Both the position numbers and the translations under genes were made by a program. The notes under the pieces are model-generated. The model searched no databases, had not been told where the DNA came from, and saw only the letters and a program-made list of their open reading frames with translations. A stretch of DNA of 64,000 bases from Candidatus Bipolaricaulota bacterium (lineage in GTDB: Bacteria > Bipolaricaulota > Bipolaricaulia > UBA7950 > UBA9294), in the NCBI GenBank assembly GCA_030606565.1, contig JAUWGE010000001.1:68478-132477 (forward strand), read 5' to 3'. Within the stretch, counting starts at the first letter, position 1. Each line of letters opens with the position of its first letter. This document shows positions 39,620 to 48,398 of the stretch, one piece after another.

Positions 39620-40984
39620 TCACTTCCCCACGCAGAAGCGGGAGAAGATCCGGTCGAGAATATCCTCGCTTACATCGATCCCCTGGAGCTCTCCAGCCAC
39701 GGTATAGGCGGCGCGCAACTCCTCGGCGATCATATCCTGAGAACAACCGGTCCGGACAGCTTCGATCGCACGATCGAGAAGGGTCTTCGTGCGGCAGAGG
39801 AGATCCCGTTCCCAAGTATCAAGCAGGAGGATAGCGCCCCGGCTGGGAAGCTGCCCGCCGAGGAGGAGATCGAGAATCCCTTGTGTTAACCGATCTACCC
39901 CTTTGCCGCTCTTGGCCGATATCTCGTAGGTGCCAGCGCAGAAATCCGGCTCGATTGATCCTATCTCCCGCGGAAGGTCGCACTTATTGAGAACCAAGAT
40001 AGCCGGTATCTCCCAGTCGCTCTCTAAGAGACGCTGGTCCTCTTTTGTAAGCGGAACACTGCGATCGAGTATGAGAAGCAGGAGATCAGCACGCTCGATC
40101 GCTGCTCTCGCCCGCCGCACCCCTTCCTCCTCCAACAGGTCTGTCGGTTCGCGCAGCCCAGCGGTATCGATGAAACGGACTGGAACTCCTCCAATAGCCG
40201 CTTCCTCCTCTACCGTATCGCGGGTCGTGCCTGGGATTGGGGTAACGATCGCCCGCTCTTCGACGAGGAGGGTGTTAAGCAGGGTTGATTTCCCCACATT
40301 CGGCCGGCCAATGATAGCGACCGTGAGTCCCTCGCGCACGATTCTACCCTGTTCTCCCTGATTAAGAAGCATCACGATCCGATCGCAAAGCTCAGTTAAT
40401 GCGGGAAGAGCATCCTCTGTTTCGGCCTCCACGTCTGGGAAGTCTATCTCCACCTCAACTTCAGCAAGAAGCCCTCCGATCCTCTCCCGGATAGCGGCTA
40501 TCGCCTCAAAGAAGCGACCGCTCAACTGATCGATTGCCGCCTCCAGCCCGAGTTTCGTCCTTGCCCTCACAATCTCAAGGACGGCTTTAGCCTGGTCAAG
40601 CGAGATGCGACCGTTCAGAAACGCCCGCTTGGTGAACTCTCCCGCTTCTGCGAGTCGTGCTCCCTTCTCTAATACGAGGTCGAGTACAGCGCGTAAGGCG
40701 ACGATCCCGCCATGACAGTTGATCTCCACCACGTCCTCGCGGGTGTAGGTGCGCGGAGCGCGCATCACCGAAATCAAGACTTCATCGATCTTCTCCCCTT
40801 GCGCGACGATGAACCCATAGTGAAGTGTATAGCTTGAAGCGTGAGAGAGGGGCACCCCCAAGCTGCCACTAGGATGGAAGATCGCCTCCGCGATCATGAG
40901 TGCCTGTGGACCGCTCATGCGGACGATCCCGATCCCGCCTTCTCCCAAGGGGGTAGAGATGGCAGCGATTGTATCTTCCTGCAT
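39620..40984 (-). CDS. mnmE: tRNA modification GTPase MnmE (TrmE)
   Basis: 454 residues. N-terminal formyl-THF-binding domain ([24 protein letters not shown]), helical domain, G domain inserted at about 215-375 ([23 protein letters not shown]) and the C-terminal FCVGK with the conserved Cys. With MnmG it makes the cmnm5U34 wobble modification. Its ATG overlaps the jag stop (TGATG). Part of the conserved yidC-jag-mnmE cluster; mnmG is not adjacent. Confidence 0.96.
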   Translation of the reverse strand: MQEDTIAAISTPLGEGGIGIVRMSGPQALMIAEAIFHPSGSLGVPLSHASSYTLHYGFIVAQGEKIDEVLISVMRAPRTYTREDVVEINCHGGIVALRAVLDLVLEKGARLAEAGEFTKRAFLNGRISLDQAKAVLEIVRARTKLGLEAAIDQLSGRFFEAIAAIRERIGGLLAEVEVEIDFPDVEAETEDALPALTELCDRIVMLLNQGEQGRIVREGLTVAIIGRPNVGKSTLLNTLLVEERAIVTPIPGTTRDTVEEEAAIGGVPVRFIDTAGLREPTDLLEEEGVRRARAAIERADLLLLILDRSVPLTKEDQRLLESDWEIPAILVLNKCDLPREIGSIEPDFCAGTYEISAKSGKGVDRLTQGILDLLLGGQLPSRGAILLLDTWERDLLCRTKTLLDRAIEAVRTGCSQDMIAEELRAAYTVAGELQGIDVSEDILDRIFSRFCVGK

Positions 40985-41451
40985 CACGCCCCGTCCGGTT
41001 CGATGACCACCCGCCGCTTTTCGCCTTGGCCAACGCTGTAGGTCTTCACACCCGGGAAGTTTGCGAGAGTGATGTGGATCGTCCGTCGCTCGTGGGCAGG
41101 CATCGGATTCAATCGGATCCTTTTGCGTTCTCGGCGGACAGATTCAGCAGTTGTGAGAGCAAAGCGGATCAGGTCGGCCCGCCTTCGCTTCATCGCCCCG
41201 TTAATATCCATGATGATCCCGCAGTCTTTTCCGGTCTTGTGACGCAGGTAGACACGCAGCAGGTGTTGAAGAGCAGTCAGAGTCGATCTTTCCTCCGGGA
41301 GGGAGAAGAGGCTCCCGGTGAGGTTTATGTAAAGTTCCTCGCAGGAATCTCCCTCGATCTCGAAGGTCGCCTCCTCCTCCAGAATGGCAAGGAGTTCCCG
41401 TAGGTAGGCCTCAATCTCCCTCTTGACCGTCTCCATCGCCCTCTTGGTCAT
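40984..41451 (-). CDS. jag: KH/R3H RNA-binding protein Jag (KhpB)
   Basis: 155 residues: an N-terminal KH_jag domain (15-75, [23 protein letters not shown]) and a C-terminal R3H domain (90-150, [25 protein letters not shown]... [29 protein letters not shown]). The separate Jag_N domain found in many Firmicutes homologues is absent. RNA-binding regulator of cell division and wall synthesis. It overlaps the 3' end of yidC by about 40 bp; an internal ATG (41436) is an alternative start. Confidence 0.9.
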   Translation of the reverse strand: MTKRAMETVKREIEAYLRELLAILEEEATFEIEGDSCEELYINLTGSLFSLPEERSTLTALQHLLRVYLRHKTGKDCGIIMDINGAMKRRRADLIRFALTTAESVRRERKRIRLNPMPAHERRTIHITLANFPGVKTYSVGQGEKRRVVIEPDGA

Positions 41452-42970
41452 CCTCGGCGGTCGCCGGGCTCTCCGCAGGAACAGTGACCGCTCCCCCCTC
41501 CGCTCGCGCCATCTCCCAGTTGACGAAGTACTGTTGCCCCACCTGAAGGAGCGTTGTTAGCAGGTAGTAGAGCCATAGTCCGGCTGGGAAGTTATACAGG
41601 AAGACAGCCATAAAGATTGGGAAGATATACCCCATGTATTTTTGGCTCCCGCCACGATCCCCGGTCGTCATCGGGGTCAGCTTCTGTTGAAGGATCATCA
41701 CCAGGGTGGTGAGGATCACAAGGATGAAGTAAGGATCGCGCAGGCTAAGGTCGGAGAGCCATAAAAACCCGGGGGAGAGGTGGATCTGCTCACCGGAGTA
41801 GAGGATGGCCTTCCACAGGAGGATGAGGATTGGAAGCTGGATGAACATGGGAAGACACCCTCCCATTGGGTTCACTCCTGCCCGCTTATACAGCTCCATT
41901 AGCTTCTGCTGCAGCAACTGTTTATCATCCTTAAACCGCTCCTGGATCCGCTTCATTTTCGGCTGCAGCTTCTGCATCTTGGCCATCGAGTGATACTGCT
42001 TGCGCATGAGCGGGAACAGGATCACACGCGTCAGGAGCGTAAACAGGATGATCGACCAGCCGTAGTTCCCGGTGTAGCGGTAGAGGAGGTCGAGGAACTG
42101 AATCACCGGGATCATCATCCGGGCTGCGCTTCCCGGAGCGTCGAGCTCTCCCAACCCAACAGCCTTCATCAGTAGGAATCGTCGACGCCCTCCATACAGG
42201 GAGAAGGAGTAGGAGGTAGAGCCCGGGCCAACGGATAGAGTAACGCCAAAGTGGCGATTTCCCGCGGAGGTCCGCTCCACAAACGGAGTGACACCAGAAA
42301 CAGCGCTCGTCTTGAGGAAGAAAACCGTGGCCTTATCCATTAAACCAAGCCCGTCGAACGAGGCGTACGAGCCTTCTGCGAGGAGGCTCTCACCCGGATT
42401 GCCGTCGAACTGGTAGACAAGCGATGGCCCCTTCTTCTTTAATATGTAGTCACCTAGCGACATCCGTAAGGTAAACTCCTGCTCCGTTTGGTTCTCTAAA
42501 GCCACCTCGACGTCGATTGTGTAATAAGGATCATTATGGACTGTGAAACGCTTGATAAGAGCAAATCCCCCCACTTCGCCTTGAAACTCGATGATCAACT
42601 TGTCAGGGGACGGTTGCTGGGGCTCAGAGAGGGTGTAAGTGCCCAGGGCGGCTTTTCCTTCCGTCTGGACAGAGAAGGGGAAGAGGGTGTCGGCAACGTA
42701 CTGCCGTTCGAGGCTCTTGGGATCGGTCTTCGTTCCTTGGACGAGCTCGACCACTTTGGAGCCATAGGGGGCAAAGTTGAGATAGACACTTCGAAGTGTT
42801 CCGCCGTCTTCGGAGAAGACGTAGCTCGCCAGCGCGGTAGTGACCTCAATCTCCTTATAATCTCCACGCCCGTAGATCTGATAGGTCAACCCCTTCTGGG
42901 TTCCCCAAGCAACTCCTCCCATAGCAAGAAAGAGCAACAGTAGCGCCAAACATACAAGACCTTTACGCAC
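41411..42970 (-). CDS. yidC: Membrane protein insertase YidC
   Basis: 519 residues: an N-terminal signal-anchor (GLVCLALLLLFLAMGGVAWG), a large beta-rich periplasmic domain (30-290), then the conserved insertase core (about 300-490: YGWSIILFTLLTRVILFPLM, MQKLQPKMKRIQERFKDD, GGCLPMFIQLPILILLW, YNFPAGLWLYYLLTTLLQVGQQ). The hydrophilic-groove arginine falls in LLTRVILFPL. Start GTG 42970 with SD AAGGAGGTCATC. The usual upstream rpmH-rnpA genes are missing; ribE lies divergently instead. Confidence 0.95.
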   Translation of the reverse strand: MRKGLVCLALLLLFLAMGGVAWGTQKGLTYQIYGRGDYKEIEVTTALASYVFSEDGGTLRSVYLNFAPYGSKVVELVQGTKTDPKSLERQYVADTLFPFSVQTEGKAALGTYTLSEPQQPSPDKLIIEFQGEVGGFALIKRFTVHNDPYYTIDVEVALENQTEQEFTLRMSLGDYILKKKGPSLVYQFDGNPGESLLAEGSYASFDGLGLMDKATVFFLKTSAVSGVTPFVERTSAGNRHFGVTLSVGPGSTSYSFSLYGGRRRFLLMKAVGLGELDAPGSAARMMIPVIQFLDLLYRYTGNYGWSIILFTLLTRVILFPLMRKQYHSMAKMQKLQPKMKRIQERFKDDKQLLQQKLMELYKRAGVNPMGGCLPMFIQLPILILLWKAILYSGEQIHLSPGFLWLSDLSLRDPYFILVILTTLVMILQQKLTPMTTGDRGGSQKYMGYIFPIFMAVFLYNFPAGLWLYYLLTTLLQVGQQYFVNWEMARAEGGAVTVPAESPATAEDDQEGDGDGQEGD

Positions 42971-42987
42971 GATGACCTCCTTGCGAT

Positions 42988-43016
42988 AGGGTATCTCAGG
43001 GTTTGGCCCTTTGCAA
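42988..43016 (-). promoter_or_regulatory. yidC promoter
   Basis: -35 TTGCAA (43011-43016), 17-bp spacer, -10 TACCCT (42988-42993); leader about 11 nt containing AAGGAGGTC. Its -35 is only 5 bp from the -35 of the divergent ribE promoter. Confidence 0.55.
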
Positions 43017-43021
43017 CTTCG

Positions 43022-43050
43022 TTGATAACCATTTAAAAGTGCGGTACACT
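43022..43050 (+). promoter_or_regulatory. ribE operon promoter, leaderless
   Basis: -35 TTGATA (43022-43027), 17-bp spacer, -10 TACACT (43045-43050). Predicted start at about 43056-43057, i.e. at GTG 43056 or 5 nt before ATG 43062. There is no room for an FMN riboswitch. Confidence 0.7.
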
Positions 43051-43061
43051 CCTTGGTGTCG

Positions 43062-43646
43062 ATGTTTACGGGGATTGTTCAGGGATTGGGCCTGCTTAAA
43101 CAGCAATGGAGGAGCACCCTTAAGGTGGAGGTCCCTTCCGACTTTCGCGATCGGCTGGTCCTGGGAGGAAGCGTCGCCATCAATGGGGTATGCCTGACCG
43201 TTCACGAACTGACGAGCGAGGCCTTCCTCGCTGACCTCTCTCAGGAGACTGCCTCACGTACCACTTTGGGCAGGTTGCAGGCGCACACACGAGTGAATTT
43301 GGAGCTCCCGGTGACCCCGGAAGGGAGCCTCGACGGCCATATTGTGCTCGGGCACGTCGATACGGTCGGCCGGGTAAAGGCAATCGTCCGCGAGCGGGAG
43401 GGTCGGAACTTCACCTTCTCCTACCCCCCTGAATTTAGCCGGTATATGGTAGAGAAGGGCACGGTGGCAGTGGACGGGATCAGTCTCACCCCGTTTCAAA
43501 CGACCGGCGGGACCTTCCGCTGCGCGATAATCCCAAAGACGTTCAAAGCGACGAACCTGCAGGACCTTTCAGTGGGAGACCCAGTGAATATCGAGTTTGA
43601 CATCCTGGCAAAGTATGCAGAGAGGATGATGAGACGTGTTCATTAG
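43062..43646 (+). CDS. ribE: Riboflavin synthase (alpha chain)
   Basis: 194 residues: two lumazine-binding barrel repeats, [10 protein letters not shown]... [14 protein letters not shown] (1-90) and [14 protein letters not shown]... VAVDGISLT (95-190). It dismutates 6,7-dimethyl-8-ribityllumazine to riboflavin. The promoter places the transcript start at the gene, with in-frame TTG/GTG codons (43053, 43056) just above the ATG. First of ribE-ribBA-ribH. Confidence 0.94.
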   Translation: MFTGIVQGLGLLKQQWRSTLKVEVPSDFRDRLVLGGSVAINGVCLTVHELTSEAFLADLSQETASRTTLGRLQAHTRVNLELPVTPEGSLDGHIVLGHVDTVGRVKAIVREREGRNFTFSYPPEFSRYMVEKGTVAVDGISLTPFQTTGGTFRCAIIPKTFKATNLQDLSVGDPVNIEFDILAKYAERMMRRVH

Positions 43647-44835
43647 CATCGAGGAAGCGATAGAGCGGATTCGTGCCGGCGAGACGGTAATCTTGGTCGA
43701 TGATGAGAACCGGGAGAACGAGGGGGACTTGGTGACAGCTGCGGAACATGTCACTGCACAGACGGTCAACTTCATGGCCAAGTACGGCCGCGGATTGATA
43801 TGCATGCCAATCGACCCCCTCCGTGCGCGGAAGCTCTCCCTTACTCCAATGAGTCCAGAGAACACCGCTTTGCACGGCACGCGTTTTTCCGTGTCGGTAG
43901 ACGCGAAAAATGGGATCACAACCGGGATATCCGCTCACGACCGCGCGCATACCATCCGTGTAGTTCTCGCCGATGAGACGCAGCAGGAGGATCTTGCTCG
44001 GCCCGGTCATATCTTCCCATTGATCGCCCGCGAGGGGGGGGTCCTGAAACGCGCTGGACATACTGAGGCAGCGGTCGACCTAGCACGGATCGCCGGCCTC
44101 AAGCCAGCGGCGGTGATCTGCGAGATCTTAAACGACGACGGGACCATGGCCCGCCTCCCTCAACTGGAAGCCTTCGCCGAGGAGCACAACCTCTCCATCG
44201 CCAGTATCGCCGACCTCATCGCCTATCGAAAGCGCCACGAGCGCTTAATCGAACGGGTAGCCATCGCCGACCTTCCCACCAAATATGGAGACTTCAAGAT
44301 CATCAGCTACACAAGTCGCATCGACGACTCGGAGCACGTCGCCCTGGTTAAGGGAGAGGTCGCAGGAAAGAAAGACGTGCTGGTCAGGGTCCATTCCGAG
44401 TGCCTTACCGGCGATGTACTGGGCTCGCTGCGCTGCGACTGCGGGGATCAGCTCCATCGGTCCCTTCAAATGATCGAGGAGGAGGGATGTGGGGTGCTCG
44501 TGTACATGCGCCAGGAGGGGCGAGGAATCGGCCTGAAGAACAAGGTCTGCGCCTACCACCTGCAAGATGAGGGGTTGGATACCGTGGAAGCAAATGAGCG
44601 GCTCGGTTTCGAGGCCGACCTGCGCGACTATGGAATCGGGGCGCAGATCCTGTCTGATCTGGGACTCTCCACGATCCGTCTTCTCACCAACAACCCCAAG
44701 AAGGTCGTTGGCCTATCCGGCTACGGCCTTAAGATTACACAGCAGGTCCCAATCGAGATCACCCCGAACGAGCACAACCGCTACTACCTAAGAACGAAAA
44801 AAGAAAAACTCGGTCACCGCTTAACAAACGTTTAG
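43636..44835 (+). CDS. ribBA: Bifunctional DHBP synthase/GTP cyclohydrolase II
   Basis: 399 residues. RibB half (1-200: [46 protein letters not shown]) and RibA half (205-399: [22 protein letters not shown] with zinc Cys, [26 protein letters not shown]). It supplies both riboflavin precursors. GTG start overlapping ribE by 11 bp. ribD is not in this cluster. Confidence 0.95.
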   Translation: MFISIEEAIERIRAGETVILVDDENRENEGDLVTAAEHVTAQTVNFMAKYGRGLICMPIDPLRARKLSLTPMSPENTALHGTRFSVSVDAKNGITTGISAHDRAHTIRVVLADETQQEDLARPGHIFPLIAREGGVLKRAGHTEAAVDLARIAGLKPAAVICEILNDDGTMARLPQLEAFAEEHNLSIASIADLIAYRKRHERLIERVAIADLPTKYGDFKIISYTSRIDDSEHVALVKGEVAGKKDVLVRVHSECLTGDVLGSLRCDCGDQLHRSLQMIEEEGCGVLVYMRQEGRGIGLKNKVCAYHLQDEGLDTVEANERLGFEADLRDYGIGAQILSDLGLSTIRLLTNNPKKVVGLSGYGLKITQQVPIEITPNEHNRYYLRTKKEKLGHRLTNV

Positions 44836-44888
44836 AATAACAAGGTATCGACCGCAAGAGGCGGTAAGTTGCAAAGGAGGGAGCAAAG

Positions 44889-45353
44889 ATGGGAAAGACG
44901 TTTGAAGGGAAACTCGATGGAAGTGGCCTGCGAGTGGGGATCATAGTCAGCCGGTTCAACGACATGATCACCGAGCGGCTCCTTAAAGGAGCGCTTGACA
45001 GGCTACGGCGGTCGAACGTGCCGCAGGAGTCAACCGATGTCTGTTGGGTTCCAGGGGCGTTCGAGGTACCAAAGGCAGCCAAACACATGGCCACAACCGG
45101 TCGTTACGATGGAGTTATCGCGCTCGCTGCGGTGATCCGCGGGGCAACCCCGCACTTCGAGTACATCTCAAGCGAAGTGATCAAGGGGCTAGCCCGGGTG
45201 AATCTGGACGTGGATATTCCCATCGCCTTCGGGGTGATCACCTCTGATACCATTGACCAGGCCATCGAACGGGCAGGGACGAAGCTCGGGAACAAGGGAG
45301 CGCAGGCCGCAGAGACGTTGATCGAAATGGTCAACGTCCTCAAGGAAGTCTAG
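44889..45353 (+). CDS. ribH: 6,7-dimethyl-8-ribityllumazine synthase
   Basis: 154 residues: GIIVSRFNDMITERLLKGALD, WVPGAFEVPKAA, ALAAVIRGATPHFEYISSEVIKG and IPIAFGVITSDTIDQAIERAG, all hallmarks of lumazine synthase, which forms 60-mer or pentameric capsids. SD AAAGGAGGGAGC. The stop codon is immediately followed by the hisS ATG. Confidence 0.96.
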   Translation: MGKTFEGKLDGSGLRVGIIVSRFNDMITERLLKGALDRLRRSNVPQESTDVCWVPGAFEVPKAAKHMATTGRYDGVIALAAVIRGATPHFEYISSEVIKGLARVNLDVDIPIAFGVITSDTIDQAIERAGTKLGNKGAQAAETLIEMVNVLKEV

Positions 45354-46610
45354 ATGGCTTACGAGTCGGTCCGGGGGATGCGCGATATCCTTCCGCAGGA
45401 CATCGGTTACTGGACCCTTCTTGAGGATAAGGTGCGCGAGATCGCGCGACGTTTCAACTATCGCGAGATCCGGGTTCCACTTGTTGAACACACCGAGCTC
45501 TTCTCCCGCGGGATCGGCGAGGCTACCGATGTCGTCAACAAGGAGATGTACACCTTTCCCGACAAGAAGGGGCACAGCTTGACCTTGAGGCCAGAGGCGA
45601 CCGCCTCGGTCGTCCGCGCCTACGTTGAACACGGCCTCCACACGGTGGAGCCGTTCCAGAAGCTCTTCTACATCGGGCCGATGTTCCGCTACGAGAAGCC
45701 GCAGAAAGGGCGCAGCCGCCAGTTCCACCAATACGGGGTGGAGGCGATCGGCTCGCTCGACCCAGCCCTCGACGTTGAGGTCATCAACCTCGCCTGGGAG
45801 CTGATGGACTCACTCGGCCTCAAAGGCCTCTCGCTGCGATTAAACAGCATCGGCTGTGCGGCCGACCGAAAGCAATACAGACAGATCCTGCGTGACTACT
45901 TCGCCAAGCTGATTGGTACCATGTGCGAGGACTGCCAGCGCCGGTATGAGGAGAATCCGCTTCGCATCCTCGACTGTAAGAACGATCTATGTCAGCCACA
46001 TATTAAAGACGCCCCAGGAAGCGCCGATCACCTGTGTAAGAGTTGCGCCGATCACTTTGCTCAGGTAGAAAACTACCTAAAAGAACTGGGCCTCTCTTAC
46101 GAGATCGACTCGCGGCTCGTGCGCGGGCTCGACTACTACACGCGTACCGTTTTTGAACTTGTCTCGGTGGACCTAGGAGCGCAGGACGAGCTCCTCGGTG
46201 GTGGCCGCTACGACGGCCTGGTGGAGATGCTCGGCGGACCGCCCACCCCCGGTGTCGGTTTCGCTGGCGGGATGGAGCGGCTGATCCTCGTCCTTAAGGA
46301 GCGGATGGGTTCGCTCGATGATCGCCAGCGACTCGACCTGTTCCTCGCCACCCTGGGCGAAGAGGGGCGCTCCCTCGCCCTCGATCTCGCAAGAGATCTA
46401 CGCCGGCAGGGGCTCTCAGTCGACCTTGACTACCGCGGACGGGCCCTACGTAAACAGATGGCGCAGGCGAACCAACTTGGGGCCCGATACCTCCTCGTCC
46501 TCGGAGATGATGAGACCGCCTCCAAGAAAGGGAAGTTAAAGGAGATGGATAGTGGAGGGGAGACCGAGGTGATGCTTACCGTAGAAGAGATTGAGCGAGT
46601 AATTGAGTGA
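45354..46610 (+). CDS. hisS: Histidyl-tRNA synthetase
   Basis: 418 residues, class II synthetase: RGMRDILPQD (N-term), motif 1, motif 2 TLRPEATASVVRAYVEHGL and FYIGPMFRYEKPQKGRSRQFHQYGVE, His-specific LVRGLDYYTRTVFELV, GGGRYDGL, motif 3 GVGFAGGMERLI and an anticodon-binding domain (320-418). It starts on the base after the ribH stop, so it is read as the last gene of the rib run. Confidence 0.96.
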   Translation: MAYESVRGMRDILPQDIGYWTLLEDKVREIARRFNYREIRVPLVEHTELFSRGIGEATDVVNKEMYTFPDKKGHSLTLRPEATASVVRAYVEHGLHTVEPFQKLFYIGPMFRYEKPQKGRSRQFHQYGVEAIGSLDPALDVEVINLAWELMDSLGLKGLSLRLNSIGCAADRKQYRQILRDYFAKLIGTMCEDCQRRYEENPLRILDCKNDLCQPHIKDAPGSADHLCKSCADHFAQVENYLKELGLSYEIDSRLVRGLDYYTRTVFELVSVDLGAQDELLGGGRYDGLVEMLGGPPTPGVGFAGGMERLILVLKERMGSLDDRQRLDLFLATLGEEGRSLALDLARDLRRQGLSVDLDYRGRALRKQMAQANQLGARYLLVLGDDETASKKGKLKEMDSGGETEVMLTVEEIERVIE

Positions 46611-46725
46611 CTTAGAGATTGAGTGAATTGCGAATTGAGTCATTGAGTGATTGAATCATCGGGGGATTGAATGGTTTAGCAGCTGCAAATCGCTAAGTCA
46701 TTAAATCACTAAATCGTTCAATTAC
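46611..46725. repeat. AT-rich ATTGAGTGA/TTGAATGAT spacer repeats
   Basis: Same kind of block as 20878-21003: reiterated GATTGAGTGA, TCATTGAGTGATTGAATC and, inverted, TAAATCACTAAATCGTTCAATTA. It fills the hisS to adenosine-kinase gap. Confidence 0.6.
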
Positions 46726-46739
46726 TTCGGGAGGATCTG

Positions 46740-47222
46740 ATGGAATTGCGAGTCGTTGAAATCGAGAACCCGAATGAACTGAACTTCATCCTCGGGCAGA
46801 CCCACTTCATAAAGACGGTGGAGGACTTACACGAGGTGCTGGTCACATCCCTACCCGGGATCAAGTTTGGGCTTGCCTTCTGCGAGTCCTCCGGCCCGGC
46901 CCTCATCCGCCGCTCCGGGACCGACGAGACACTCGTCAACCTCGCGGTAAAAAACGCTCAAAGCATCGGCGCTGGGCATACGTTCATCATCTTTTTGGAC
47001 GGATCGTTCCCGATCAACGTCCTGAACGCGGTGAAGATGATCCCCGAGGTCTGCCACATCTACTGTGCTACCGCCAATCCGGTGCAGGTGATCATCGCCG
47101 AGACCGAGCAAGGCCGTGGAATCCTCGGCGTCATCGATGGTGTCTCTCCCAAAGGCGTGGAGACCGAGGTTGATATCGAAGATCGCAAGAACTTCCTACG
47201 CACGATCGGCTACAAGTTGTAG
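46740..47222 (+). CDS. Adenosine-specific kinase (PF04008 family)
   Basis: 160 residues: [90 protein letters not shown] and [17 protein letters not shown]... LRTIGYKL, a full-length match to the small adenosine-specific kinase family described first in archaea. Physiological role unsettled. SD CGGGAGGATC. Two 3'-end fragments of the same gene family follow at 47951 and 49630, each behind a cargo module. Confidence 0.88.
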   Translation: MELRVVEIENPNELNFILGQTHFIKTVEDLHEVLVTSLPGIKFGLAFCESSGPALIRRSGTDETLVNLAVKNAQSIGAGHTFIIFLDGSFPINVLNAVKMIPEVCHIYCATANPVQVIIAETEQGRGILGVIDGVSPKGVETEVDIEDRKNFLRTIGYKL

Positions 47223-47228
47223 AATAGG

Positions 47229-47573
47229 GTGTCCAGGGAGGTGAATGAGAGCATGCAGGAAGGCGACTCTGACAGATTGAGTTTCACACTCGAAGATGCT
47301 CTGGAGACTCTGCGGGCACAGCTACCTGAGATCAATCAACGTTATGGTGTCAAGTTCTTGGGTATCTTCGGCTCTTTTGTGCGGGGGGAACAAGAGGGAA
47401 GAAGTGACCTGGACATCCTGGTGGAATTCCAATCTTCTCCCACGTTTTTCCGGTTCATCGAGATGGAGGATTATCTCAGTCAGCTCCTGGGAGTTAGAGT
47501 TGATCTGGTCATGAAGAGTGCGCTGAAGCCGCGCATTGGCAAGCGCGTCCTCTCTGAGGTTGTGTCAGTATGA
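47229..47573 (+). CDS. mntA: MntA-type nucleotidyltransferase antitoxin
   Basis: 114 residues from GTG 47229 (ATG 47253 is the alternative). LGIFGSFVRGEQEGRSDLDILVEF carries the GSx10DxD motif of minimal nucleotidyltransferases; FRFIEMEDYLSQLLGVRVDLVMKSALKP is the usual MntA C-terminus. Type VII antitoxins of this kind AMPylate a tyrosine in the HepT toxin. It begins 6 bp after the kinase stop and overlaps hepT by 4 bp. Confidence 0.88.
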   Translation: MSREVNESMQEGDSDRLSFTLEDALETLRAQLPEINQRYGVKFLGIFGSFVRGEQEGRSDLDILVEFQSSPTFFRFIEMEDYLSQLLGVRVDLVMKSALKPRIGKRVLSEVVSV

Positions 47574-47938
47574 ACGTTGAGCGCATCTTCGAGGACTACT
47601 TGGAAGATATACTTGAATATGCTGAGAAGGCTCACCGCTTCTTGGAGGAAACTCCGACGGTTGATGACTTACAAAAGGATGAGCGAACTCTACTGGCAGT
47701 GGTGCGAGCGTTGGAAGTAATTGGTGAAGCTGCAAAACGCATCCCCAAGGATTTTCGGGATAGATACCCGCGCATTCCTTGGCGAGGGATGACCGGGATG
47801 CGAGACAAGGTGATCCATGAATACTTTGGGGTAGATGCAGCCGTGGTATGGCGAACCGTCAGGGAGGACCTGCCGCCTCTCCGTGAATCTATCGCCCAAG
47901 CCCTGTCCAACCTCAAGATGGAGCAAAGCGATAGCTAA
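47570..47938 (+). CDS. hepT: HepT-type (DUF86) HEPN toxin
   Basis: 122 residues: FEDYLEDILEYAEKAHRFLEETP, VVRALEVIGEAAKRIP, IPWRGMTGMRDKVIHEYFGVD and LRESIAQAL. RDKVIHEY is the intact RX4HXY catalytic motif (RNase site plus the Tyr that MntA modifies). Unlike the frameshifted HEPN at 3311, this copy appears functional. Its ATG overlaps the mntA stop. Confidence 0.9.
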   Translation: MNVERIFEDYLEDILEYAEKAHRFLEETPTVDDLQKDERTLLAVVRALEVIGEAAKRIPKDFRDRYPRIPWRGMTGMRDKVIHEYFGVDAAVVWRTVREDLPPLRESIAQALSNLKMEQSDS

Positions 47939-47950
47939 GCAGAAGCGGGC

Positions 47951-48205
47951 CGCGCTGGGTACTTGTTCATCATCTTTTTGGACGGATCGTTCCCGATCAA
48001 CGTCCTGCCCGCCATCAAGGCCGTCCCTGAGGTCTGCCACATATACTGTGCTACCGCCAATCCGGTGCAGGTGGTCGTCGCCGAGACCGAGCAGGGCCGC
48101 GGGATCCTCGGCATGATCGACGGCATCTCCCCCAAAGGGGTGGAAGAAGACGAAGACATCAAAAAGCGCAAACAGTTCTTGCGCACGATAGGATATAAGC
48201 TGTAG
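47951..48205 (+). pseudogene. 3'-terminal fragment of adenosine-specific kinase gene (copy 2)
   Basis: From CGCTGGGTACTTGTTCATCATC the sequence aligns with the full gene from about codon 78 to the stop (FIIFLDGSFPINVLPAIKA... HIYCATANPVQVVVAET... LRTIGYKL). The 5' half is absent; hepT ends 12 bp before. Protein identity to copy 1 in the shared part is about 80 percent, so this is not a recent duplication. A short product could start at TTG 47963 but lacks the N-terminal half. Confidence 0.8.
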
Positions 48206-48224
48206 CAACAAGAGTGGTTCGCCG

Positions 48225-48398
48225 ATGGAGAACGTGTCAACCTGTGGAGAATGTGAGAAGGAAACAAGGCACCGCCGGTGGGTCTTGATCAAGCACAAAA
48301 GGCAGGCTTCGGCCCCGAAGCATGCGTTACCAAAAGGAGGTACGCATTGGCTACAGGTGTTTTTCTCATACGTGATAATGATGAACTGGTTGAGATGA
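48225..48398 (+). CDS. Possible 57-residue CxxC protein
   Basis: ATG 48225 to TGA 48398: MENVSTCGECEKETRHRRW, then a Lys/Arg-rich stretch, with a single CxxC pair. It overlaps the next gene's start in another frame, and only a weak SD precedes it. It may be the stub of a zinc-ribbon protein or chance. Confidence 0.2.
   Translation: MENVSTCGECEKETRHRRWVLIKHKRQASAPKHALPKGGTHWLQVFFSYVIMMNWLR

Noticed and set aside
42971..43061. FMN riboswitch upstream of the rib operon
   Set aside because: None of the conserved RFN sequence blocks is present and the promoter leaves no leader.
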